DNA of 64,000 bases from Neopusillimonas aromaticivorans (GTDB taxonomy: Bacteria; Pseudomonadota; Gammaproteobacteria; Burkholderiales; Burkholderiaceae_B): NCBI RefSeq assembly GCF_030344915.1, contig NZ_CP128233.1, positions 1,178,001 to 1,242,000 of the forward strand. Reading direction: 5' to 3'. The notes beneath the pieces were generated by a model. The model had not been told where the DNA came from and ran no database searches. It saw only the letters and a list, made by a program, of their open reading frames with translations. The position numbers were made by a program, and so were the translations under genes. Shown piece after piece: positions 39,836-47,929 of this stretch (positions within the stretch are counted from its first letter, which is position 1; each line of letters opens with the position of its first letter).

Positions 39836-41013
39836 ATGAAAAAATCCGCTATCGCCCGTGCCTTGGTATTTTCCGCCGCCCTGCTTGCCGCCAACGGCGC
39901 ACAGGCTGCCGACGAAATCAAAATCGGTTTTCTGACGACGCTGTCCGGCCCCGGTGCCGGCACCGGTCAGGACATCCGTGACGCTTTCACCCTGGCCATC
40001 AAAATTAACGACGGCAAGCTGGGCGGGTTGCCCGTCAACATCAGCATTACCGACGACCAGAACAACCCGGTGGCCGCACGCCAGACAGTTGAGCGCTACA
40101 TCAAACGCGACAAGGTCGACATCATTACCGGCCCGGTATTCTCAAGCGTGGTTCTGCCCATCGTGCCAGGCATTCTGCAATCGGACACCGTCTTCATCAG
40201 CACCAACACCGGCCCGGCAGATTACGCAGGTGAGAAATGCGACCCCAACTTCTTTGTCGTGTCATGGCAGAACGAGGACGTTCCTCAAGCCATGGGCGCA
40301 TTCGCGAACGAAAAGGGCTACAAGCGCGTTGCCATGATTGCGCCGAACTATCCCGGCGGTCGTGAGTCGCTGCAGGGCTTCAAACGTCTGTACACCGGTG
40401 AAATCGTTGACGAGGTCTATACCAAAATGGGCCAGCTCGACTATTCGGCCGAAATCGCCAACCTGAAGACCGCCAAACCCGACGCCGTGTTTTACTTCCT
40501 TCCCGGTGGCATGGGCATCAACTTCGTCAAGCAGTACAACGCCTCGGGCCTGCAAAAAGACGCACCGTTGCTGACCCCGGCTTTACCGCCGATACCGAAA
40601 ACATTGCCGCCCTGGGCAAAGACATGGTGGGCACGTTCAACTCGTCACAGTGGGCCGACGACCTGCCCAACGAGGCCAACAAGAAATTTGTCGAGGCATT
40701 CAAGAAAGAATATAACCGTCTGCCCAGCATGTATGCCTCGCAAGGCTACGACGCTGCCATGCTGATCGATGGTGCCGTCCGTCAGGTCAACGGCAAGATT
40801 GAAGACAAGGAAGCCTTCCGCAAAGCCATGAAAGACGCCAAATTTGCGTCAGTACGCGGCGACTTCAAGTTCAACAACAACAACTACCCCATCCACGACA
40901 TCCACATGCGCCAGGTCATCGAAGATGAGCAAGGCAATGTCCGCAACAAACTGATTGGCACCGTCCTGAAAAACCACAGCGACCTGTTTGCCAAACAGTG
41001 CCCGATGAAGTAA
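39836..41013 (+). CDS. livK: LIV-type periplasmic substrate-binding protein, second system (one frameshift)
   Basis: About 392 residues with a Sec signal peptide ending at about residue 24 (ANGAQAA, then DEIKIGF). The mature protein has IGFLTTLSGPGAGTGQDIRDAF and DDQNNPVAARQTVERYI, the type I fold of aromatic-acid and amide receptors. One base is missing near 40578, joining APLLTP to GFTADTENIAALG. It is separated from its transporter genes by the isochorismatase-fold gene and is followed after 16 bases by the oxygenase reductase, so receptor and reductase share an operon. This ties the transporter to the dioxygenase pathway. Confidence 0.87.
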
Positions 41014-41029
41014 CCCGCAAGGAAGCTGT

Positions 41030-42025
41030 ATGAGCATGCCCGAATCTACTGAAGTTTTAACGTTGTGCGTGTCAGATGCCGGCATGCTCACCGCCGATGT
41101 CCGACAGTTGCGGTTGCGTCCGGATATCGCCGGCCAAACCCTGCCGGCATTCGCGGCGGGTGCTCACATCAGCCTTGCTGTCCGGCTTGCGAACGGCAAT
41201 ATTGACTGGCGTGAGTACTCTCTGGTTGCCCTGGACGAGACGTCGGCCACACACCCCGCCGAATATCGCATTGCAGTCCGTAAAGAGTCGCCAGGGCGCG
41301 GCGGCTCTCACTTTGTCCATGAACAGATCCGTCAAGGTGATTTGCTGCAGGTACGCGCCCCGCGCAACCAGTTCCCGATGGAAGCCAGCCATGACCGGGC
41401 GGTACTGATTGCCGGCGGCATCGGCGTCACGCCCATTGCCAGCATGGCGGCCCATTGCAAACATATCGGCCGCCCTGTGTCGGTGTACTACGCGGGCCGT
41501 AGCCGCAGTTCCATGGCCTATGTCGATGAACTTGAGGCCTTGCTGGGCGACGACCTTCACCTGCATGCTGATGACGAAGCAGGAAAACCGCTTGACCTGA
41601 ATGCCGTATTCGCCAGCCTGGGAGCCAACGATCACATCTATTTTTGCGGCCCCACGCCAATGATTGACGCCATCCTGGCCTTGGCCGAAAAACAGGGCTG
41701 GCCTCGTAACCAGGTCCACTTTGAACTCTTCAACGCGCCGGCTGCCGAAGAGGGCGACCAGGCCTTTGAGGTCGAACTCGCACAAAGCGGAAAAACACTG
41801 CTTGTGCCGGCCGACAAAAGTATTCTGGATGTCCTGGTCGAAGAAGGTTTTGACCCGTTGTACGACTGCAAGCGTGGCGAATGCGGTGTCTGTGCCTGCG
41901 ATGTACTGTCAGGTGAAATTGACCACCGCGACTACATTCTGACCGCCCGCGAGAAAGAAGCCGGCAACATCATGCATACCTGCGTATCACGCGCCAAAGG
42001 CAAAAAACTGGTTCTCGACATGTGA
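41030..42025 (+). CDS. PDR-type oxygenase reductase (FMN, NAD, 2Fe-2S)
   Basis: Intact 331-residue reductase of the phthalate-dioxygenase-reductase/VanB class. The FMN-binding strand includes WREYSLVAL, the NAD-binding domain has IAGGIGVTPIASM and YFCGPTPMI, and the C-terminal plant-type ferredoxin domain has CKRGECGVC with a last Cys in HTCVSRAKG. It should pass electrons from NADH straight to the Rieske centre of the dioxygenase encoded at 34003-35313, so no separate ferredoxin is needed. It is co-transcribed with the binding protein and followed by a terminator hairpin. Confidence 0.92.
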   Translation: MSMPESTEVLTLCVSDAGMLTADVRQLRLRPDIAGQTLPAFAAGAHISLAVRLANGNIDWREYSLVALDETSATHPAEYRIAVRKESPGRGGSHFVHEQIRQGDLLQVRAPRNQFPMEASHDRAVLIAGGIGVTPIASMAAHCKHIGRPVSVYYAGRSRSSMAYVDELEALLGDDLHLHADDEAGKPLDLNAVFASLGANDHIYFCGPTPMIDAILALAEKQGWPRNQVHFELFNAPAAEEGDQAFEVELAQSGKTLLVPADKSILDVLVEEGFDPLYDCKRGECGVCACDVLSGEIDHRDYILTAREKEAGNIMHTCVSRAKGKKLVLDM

Positions 42026-42071
42026 CCCGGAGCCTCCGGCCTGCCATGGTCTGGGGGCATGACATGAACGG

Positions 42072-42106
42072 CTTGCCGGACGAATTCCGGACAAGTCGTT
42101 TTTTAT
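42072..42106 (+). terminator. Intrinsic terminator after the reductase gene
   Basis: A stem CTTG-CCGGA / TCCGG-A-CAAG with one bulged base and a five-base loop is followed by TCGTTTTTT. It lies about 50 bases after the reductase stop and should end the livK2-reductase transcript. The remaining sequence to 42260 shows no gene. Confidence 0.6.
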
Positions 42107-42262
42107 TACCCGCTGCATTTCGCGCAGACCCCGAAAAGCGACTCGCCCCACGCGAGGAGCCCCTCGCGAACCTCCGGAAACGAAACCACAAACACATAAT
42201 AACCACTTTAATATCATGGACATAGAACGCGAAAACCACGGGAAGTCCCTGATTCCCTGAAA

Positions 42263-42284
42263 AACACTTTACGTTTAAAGTGTT
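42263..42284. promoter_or_regulatory. Perfect 9-base dyad before the AraC-type regulator
   Basis: AACACTTTA-CGTT-TAAAGTGTT is a perfect inverted repeat with a four-base spacer, ending 57 bases before the proposed regulator start. No U-tract follows, so it is more like a protein-binding operator than a terminator. The binding protein is unknown; it differs from the CGGATAG half-sites. Confidence 0.45.
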
Positions 42285-42341
42285 GTACATGTAAACGTGG
42301 CGTCGCCTCGCCCCGACGTTTCAATTCAATCGGGCAATACC

Positions 42342-43354
42342 GTGCAACACCTCGAAAATTTAAATCTCTCCAAGCTGCACGACCATCTGGTCTTTCATTC
42401 CGATTCCCCTCGGAAGTGCGCAGCACACTGGGCGGCATTTTGACCGAGCATGACCTTGCCTTGGGCGAAGGGAAGGTAAACACCACCCTGTTTCAGCGTC
42501 GCCTGAACGATATCAGCGTCATGAAACTGACCTACGGGGCCGAGGTCAAGGTCAAGGCCAGCGCCTTCAAGGGGTTTTCACTGGTGCAGACGCCCCTGCG
42601 GGGTACCTTCGAAGTGGATATCGCCGGCCACCGCAAGGCCTTTGGCCCAGGTGACGTCGCCGTACTGTCCCCCGCCACGGCCTGAACATCCACTGGGAAA
42701 AAGGCAGCGAGCAACTCATCCTGAAGGTGCCACACCACCTGGCCGAGCGCCGCGCGCGCATGGCCTCTGTGCCTGAAGCGCCCTGTATGGCCGGCGGTTT
42801 TACATCGCCCGCCTTCAAGCTCGAGGACAGTCTGAACCTGGTGTGGCATTCGCTGGTGCAACAGGCCATTGATCTGCCCAATGGCGGCGACGGCCTCAGC
42901 AATACCTGGCTTGAGCACTTCGAACAAACGCTGGCGCTTTTCCTGCTGACCCACCAGACATCGGCAGGTCACAGCCCCGAGGCAAACCACCACGCCACCA
43001 ATCATGCTGGCACCAGCAACGGGTTTGCCCCCTTGAACGCATGGAAACCTATATCCGGCAACGGTTGTGCGCCCCCATTTCACTGGTCGACCTGGCTAAT
43101 GCGTCCGGGCTTAGCCCCGTTCGCTCAATGCGCTTTGCCACAAGTACCACGGCGTATCACCCATGGTGTTGCTACGCAATATGCGGCTGGATGCCGTACG
43201 CCACACGCTGCAAACCAGCCCCGGGGCCAACGTCACAACCATTGCTCTTGACCACGGGTTTGGTCATCTGGGCCGCTTCTCGGCCTACTATCGTGAGCGC
43301 TTTGGCGAGCTGCCGCGCGACACCACCACCCGGCCATTCCTGCCCTGTATGTAA
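42342..43354 (+). CDS. AraC/XylS-family regulator (four frameshifts)
   Basis: About 338 residues after correction. The N-terminal AraC-binding-like domain includes FSLVQTPLRGTFEVDIAGHRKAFGPGDVAVLSP. The C-terminal DNA-binding domain has METYIRQRLCAPISLVDLANASGLS and then the second helix-turn-helix around ANVTTIALDHGFGHLGRFSAYYRERFGELP. Missing single bases near 42410, 42672, 43030 and 43135 split it. I use GTG at 42342 as start; GTG at 42297 is also open and the choice is weak. It lies after the reductase of the aromatic cluster and is the obvious candidate activator of the dioxygenase and LIV genes. Confidence 0.78.
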
Positions 43355-43387
43355 AAACCGCCCCGGTTGGCAGCACCAACCGGGGCG
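43353..43387 (-). terminator. Intrinsic terminator for the YdhR-like gene
   Basis: A perfect 12-base stem (43359-43370 with 43376-43387, CGCCCCGGTTGG) encloses loop CAGCA and, read on the minus strand, is followed by GGTTTTT. It lies 75 bases after the YdhR-like stop and just past the convergent regulator's stop. Confidence 0.8.
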
Positions 43388-43461
43388 ATGTGTCGAACGT
43401 ATAAAGCCTATGGGCCGGTAATTGTCGACACGGCAAACAATTTACGCGCCAGACAAACGGC

Positions 43462-43764
43462 TTACAGACCGGGGAAACGATCAATTTTCGACAATGGGAT
43501 GTTCGGGTCAAAGATCTTGAACCGCAAGCCCGTAACGCCCATTGCGGTAAGGCGCGCCGCATGCATGTCTTTATAGGCATTCAAGGTTTCAAGGCTTTCA
43601 AAGCAATAAATACCCCCGGCCTCACCGGTTTCGGCGTTTTCAGTCCAGAGCTTCCAGACCAGGCCAGGTTCGTTGGCGATACTTTCAGCCAGACCCTTCA
43701 TCATTTCGGACATTTCGTCACCAAACGGGCCCGCCATCGGGAAATCAACTTGCAGAATTTTCAT
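43462..43764 (-). CDS. YdhR-type putative monooxygenase
   Basis: A 100-residue dimeric alpha/beta-barrel (ABM) protein of the YdhR family. It begins MKILQVDFPMAGPFGDEM, with the family-typical PGLVWKLWTENAETGEAGGIYCFESLETLNAY block. Close relatives have been proposed to handle aromatic or quinone intermediates, but the reaction is not proven. GGAG lies 9 bases before the ATG. Its position at the edge of the dioxygenase cluster is compatible with an auxiliary role there. Confidence 0.82.
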   Translation of the reverse strand: MKILQVDFPMAGPFGDEMSEMMKGLAESIANEPGLVWKLWTENAETGEAGGIYCFESLETLNAYKDMHAARLTAMGVTGLRFKIFDPNIPLSKIDRFPGL

Positions 43765-43802
43765 GGTGTTCTCCGGCAATACAACACGATAGACCGCGCA
43801 GG

Positions 43803-44495
43803 TCAGCGCGGCAAGAAATCAAAATACGTCTGGGGAAACGGCTCGTTATCGAGGGTGAAATGCCACCACTCTTTAGGATACGGCTTAAAACCGTGCCTGA
43901 CCATCAGCGTTTGCAGCAACAACCGGTTTGCGCGCTGCTGAGGTGTCAGGGCCGGGTGCTCGGGCCAGGACTCGACACCAAAAAAGTCAAACGACGACCC
44001 CATATCAAGAGCGTCTTGGGAGTCGAGCGCCACCAGCGTCAGATCAACAGTGCTGCCACGGCTGTGCCCGGAACGCTCGGCAATGTAGTCTTCCTTGAAC
44101 AGGTTCGATTTGTCGACATCCGGATAAAACTCGCGTCGGGTATTGACGTCGCCCAGGTCGGCAGCCCACTTGACGAAGTCATCCACGGCGCGCTGAGGAC
44201 GGTACGCATCAAACACCAGCAACCCCAGGCCAAACGGTTTCAGATCTGCCTGAACCCGCGCCAGCGCTGCCGCTGCCGGAACCGACAGCACCGGACGGGC
44301 GCCGTCATACCCGGCAACCGGCCGACCCACAAAGTTATGACTGCCGGTATACCGTAAATCAACGCTCAGGCCCGGTACGGCCGCGTCCAGAAAGACGAAC
44401 CCGGGCGGCAACTCTGCCCTGACGACAGACACACCCAGACCGGCAAAAAGCGCCATCATCCAGAAAATACACCTTGTCGATTCCATCAGTCTCAT
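43803..44495 (-). CDS. Secreted D-Ala-D-Ala dipeptidase (VanX/DdpX family)
   Basis: Intact 230-residue zinc dipeptidase. Ligands and catalytic residues are visible: His144 and Asp151 in SGHSRGSTVD, Glu209 and His212 in EWWHF, with the Arg of FDAYRPQRA. A signal peptide covers about residues 1-27. The periplasmic location and the absence of vanA or vanH indicate recycling of peptidoglycan D-Ala-D-Ala and not glycopeptide resistance. The ATG at 44495 has AGAGG upstream. It starts 53 bases after the diguanylate cyclase stop and could be read with it. Confidence 0.88.
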   Translation of the reverse strand: MRLMESTRCIFWMMALFAGLGVSVVRAELPPGFVFLDAAVPGLSVDLRYTGSHNFVGRPVAGYDGARPVLSVPAAAALARVQADLKPFGLGLLVFDAYRPQRAVDDFVKWAADLGDVNTRREFYPDVDKSNLFKEDYIAERSGHSRGSTVDLTLVALDSQDALDMGSSFDFFGVESWPEHPALTPQQRANRLLLQTLMVRHGFKPYPKEWWHFTLDNEPFPQTYFDFLPR

Positions 44496-44548
44496 GACGA
44501 CCTCTTGTAATAAAATACTGAACGCATGACGTCTCGACTGCACACCAA

Positions 44549-45963
44549 TTACGCCCCCTCAGCGCCAGCGGTTCAACCCCTTCGACACCGGCCACAGCAC
44601 GTCGCACCACGACCTGGTTACGCCCCCGGCTTTTCGCTTCATAGACGGCTTCGTCTGACATACGCATCAGATAGTTATAGTCAGGGTGACCGCAATACGC
44701 CGCCATGCCAATGCTGATCGTTACCGCCAGCACCGTACCATCGGGAATCAGGAACGGATGGCGCTCAACCGCCTGGCGCATGCGTTCGCACAACCTCTCG
44801 GCCTGATCGGCATCAAGGTCAACCAGCACCGCCAGAAATTCCTCACCGCCCATACGGAACAGGAAATCACCACCGCGGCACTGCTCGGCCAGAACGGCCG
44901 CCACCTGCTGGATGACCTGATCTCCGGCCTCGTGCCCATGGGTATCATTCACCACCTTGAAATGGTCAATATCAATGACGGCAATGGCAAACGCACGACC
45001 ATGCTTCCGGCTGTGCTCGATTTCACGCATCAGTACGGTTGGCAAAAATTTCCGGTTCAACAAACGTGTCAAGACATCTTTACCGGATTCAAGCTCAAGA
45101 CTGTGCGCAAACAGGCTGGCCAACTGCAATTGCACATTGCGCGCATGGCTGCGAATTTCACGCACAATTTCGGCACGCCGCGTCACCTGAAGATCGGGCT
45201 GCGTCAACTCGGCCAGACACTCCTCATCCACCTGATCCATGACCCGGACGATCACATCGGCTTCCGGGACACCCTGAAACGCATGCATCCCCTTGTGACG
45301 AAACCACAAACCGAACTCCGACTCACGCATGCGTTGCAGACTGGCCGAAGGGCTGCCCATGGCGGCTTCAAACATGACCGCACTTTCCCAGTCGAGCAAA
45401 GCCGCTTTCTGACGCTCTTTTTCCGTCGCCAGATTTTCGGTAATCGAGAACAGCCGGTAGGCCTCGCTGGAACGCGCCTTGCGGCTGGTGGTCACGGCAT
45501 ACGCCTGGCTCATGACCTCCATGGCCAGATCAATCTTCATGCCAAACAGGCGGTTGGCCCGAAACCCGAAATCGGTAATGTCGGCCGGAGCCTCGTCCAG
45601 AAAGCCGCAGAAGCATGACTTCAGCGCACGGGCTCCCTTGAGCACCAGCGACACCGGGATATCAATACGGGCATGGGCATCACCCACTTTCATTTGAAAT
45701 GCGTAAATGTCATCGGCCTGCGCATCGGCATCAACGCCGAATAACTGCAGCAACCAGCGCACCAACGAAGCATGCAAACGCAGCTTGACCTGATCGTGAT
45801 CAAGAAAGCCACTGGCTTGCGGGTCTTTGAGCATGATCTCGTAGAACGACCGCGCAAGCGCATCGGCATTAGCCGCAACAATGCGCGACAGTTCGCTCGC
45901 CACAGCACCATTTGCGCTGTCGGATATCGTGCTCCATTCGCGGCGGAAGTTATCGAGCAACAT
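44549..45963 (-). CDS. Globin-coupled diguanylate cyclase (one frameshift at the end)
   Basis: About 471 residues. A sensor globin (1-155) has proximal-His candidate His97 in VGDAHARIDIP; a middle helical domain follows; the C-terminal GGDEF domain has MGGEEF and an inhibitory I-site RGGD five residues before it. This is the layout of the oxygen-sensing DosC/BpeGReg type, so it probably makes c-di-GMP in response to haem-bound O2. Adding one C to the run at 44554-44558 gives the stop at 44549; otherwise the frame runs on into the dipeptidase gene. The ATG at 45963 has AAGGA 13 bases upstream, a little far; a TTG 12 bases earlier is possible. Confidence 0.9.
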
Positions 45964-46136
45964 GAGTTTGATCAAATCCTTGGAAAGTAATCATTTTAAT
46001 GATTCCAGACTGTAACGCAGAACCTCTGCCGGCCGCAGGCCAATGACCTTACTCTACCGTTTCACACGCTCGAAAACACATTCTGTCTAAGTCAAAAGTG
46101 AAAAACCACCCCTTTAAAAGTGATAAAAACAAAATA

Positions 46137-46165
46137 TTGACTCTTTTGTCTAAGACAATTATAGT
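46137..46165 (+). promoter_or_regulatory. Sigma-70-type promoter for the chemoreceptor gene
   Basis: TTGACT, a 17-base spacer and TATAGT lie in an AT-rich stretch, 35 bases before the proposed GTG start. Transcription from here would begin near 46172, which excludes an in-frame GTG at 46098 and supports 46200 as the translation start. Confidence 0.6.
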
Positions 46166-46199
46166 TTTTTTAACCAAAACCAACTTGAAAGGTCCAGCC

Positions 46200-47861
46200 G
46201 TGTTCTCAAACAAACCTGTCGGTATCGCGGGGCGCCTGACCGTCATCGCCTTCTCTGTTTCCCTGGCACTCATCGCCCTGGCGGTGTTTGCCTACATCCA
46301 GCTTGGTGCCGTCATCCAGGCCGCGCGCCAAACCGAATCGGTACGGGCGCAGCAAGCCGCTCTGGCCGCCGCAACCGAACTGAACATCACACGCGTATCC
46401 CTGCAGCTGCGTCATGCCATCCTGGCGCGTAACCCGCAAGAACTGCAAGAGACCCTGAACGACATCGGTCTCAAGCGCCAAACCATTGAAAACGCCGTCC
46501 GCAACTACGAGTCCACCGTTTCCACGCCCGCCGATCGTATCTTGTTCGACAAGCTCCCGCCTGTGCTGGACCTGTTCTGGCGCAAAGGAGAAGCGAACCT
46601 GCAATTGATCACCTCAGGCCAGCGCGATGCCGCCTTCGCTTACCTTGTCGATGAAACCATCCCCGCCCGCAATCAGGTGCTGGCCGTACTGGCCGAGACG
46701 GTTTCCGCACAGCGCTCCGCGCTGTCCAGCGAAATTGAAGGCATCGCCACCGATGTCGACAACACATTGGCGACCTTGCTGACGCTGGTTGCCGCATCGG
46801 TGGTTGCCCTGATGCTTGCCGTTGCGTATGTGAGCCGCAACCTGAAACGCCGCGTCGCCCTGGCCAGCCGGTTGGCCCAGAACGTGCAGGCAGGCAACCT
46901 GGCCTCGGAAATCGCAGACACCACCCGCGACGAGTTTTCACCCTTGCTCGGCACCTTGCGCGACATGCAGCAATCGCTGGCCCGGATCGTGGCCAATGTG
47001 CGAAGCAACGCCGAAAGCGTCGCCAGCGCCAGCCAACAGATTGCCCACAGCAACAGCGACCTGTCAGGGCGTACCGAGAACCAGGCATCTGCGTTGCAGC
47101 AAACCAGCGTTACCATGCGTCAGGTGGGCGAAATGGTGTCCCAGAACACCGAACATGCCCAGCAGGCCGCGCTGCTGGCCCGCGAGGCAGCGTCTATTGC
47201 CGGCAAAGGCAGCGACGTCGTCCAGAATGTCGTCACCACCATGAACGACATTAATGAATCCTCACGCCGTATCCAGGAAATCATTGGGGTTATTGACAGT
47301 ATTGCCTTCCAGACCAATATTCTGGCGCTGAACGCCGCCGTCGAGGCTGCCCGTGCCGGCACCGAAGGACGCGGCTTCGCCGTCGTCGCCGGCGAGGTCA
47401 GGGCCCTGGCCCAACGCAGCGCCTCGGCCGCCAACGAAATCAAGACCCTCATCACCGCCAGCGTCAGCCGGGTGGCACAAGGCACCGCCCTGGTCGACGA
47501 AGCCGGCAACACCATGCACGAAATCCAGACGGCCATCCAGCGCGTCAACGACATCGTCGGCGAAATCAGTGTGGCCAGCAAAGAGCAGAATACCGGCGTC
47601 CTTGAAGTCGGTAGCGCGGTGAACGACATGGACCATGTCACCCAGCAAAACGCATCGCTGGTCGACGAAATGACAGCGGCTGCCGCCAGCTTGCGCAGCA
47701 TGGCTACGCAACTGGTTCAGTCCGTGTCTTTCTTCCGCCTCGCGGGTGAGGACATGCCCGTAACGACGTTCCGCGCCCAGGAACGCCAGGTGGACAGGCT
47801 TGAGCCGGTATCGCGGTCACCCGTACATCAGGGCGGCAAAAGCCGTCCCTTGCTGACGTAA
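46200..47861 (+). CDS. Methyl-accepting chemotaxis protein
   Basis: Intact 553-residue transmembrane receptor. TM1 spans about residues 13-35, a periplasmic four-helix-bundle domain about 36-188, TM2 about 190-212, then HAMP and the cytoplasmic coiled coil. The hairpin tip SIAFQTNILALNAAVEAARAG is unmistakable, and adaptation-type Gln/Glu pairs occur in ENQASALQQTSVTMRQV. The GTG at 46200 has AAAGG about 8 bases upstream and fits the promoter. There is no C-terminal CheR-docking pentapeptide: the end reads GGKSRPLLT. The ligand is unknown; other chemotaxis genes are not in the window. Confidence 0.9.
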   Translation: MFSNKPVGIAGRLTVIAFSVSLALIALAVFAYIQLGAVIQAARQTESVRAQQAALAAATELNITRVSLQLRHAILARNPQELQETLNDIGLKRQTIENAVRNYESTVSTPADRILFDKLPPVLDLFWRKGEANLQLITSGQRDAAFAYLVDETIPARNQVLAVLAETVSAQRSALSSEIEGIATDVDNTLATLLTLVAASVVALMLAVAYVSRNLKRRVALASRLAQNVQAGNLASEIADTTRDEFSPLLGTLRDMQQSLARIVANVRSNAESVASASQQIAHSNSDLSGRTENQASALQQTSVTMRQVGEMVSQNTEHAQQAALLAREAASIAGKGSDVVQNVVTTMNDINESSRRIQEIIGVIDSIAFQTNILALNAAVEAARAGTEGRGFAVVAGEVRALAQRSASAANEIKTLITASVSRVAQGTALVDEAGNTMHEIQTAIQRVNDIVGEISVASKEQNTGVLEVGSAVNDMDHVTQQNASLVDEMTAAAASLRSMATQLVQSVSFFRLAGEDMPVTTFRAQERQVDRLEPVSRSPVHQGGKSRPLLT

Positions 47862-47929
47862 AGCACACTGAAAATAATTGCTCGGGGAACCGGTAAACTA
47901 AGGCGCAAAAACCATTCCCCGGGAGCCCC

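Noticed and set aside
43803..44495. Vancomycin-resistance vanX.
   Set aside because: The product has a signal peptide, no vanH, vanA or vanRS genes are near, and the host appears to be Gram-negative, so peptidoglycan peptide recycling is more likely.
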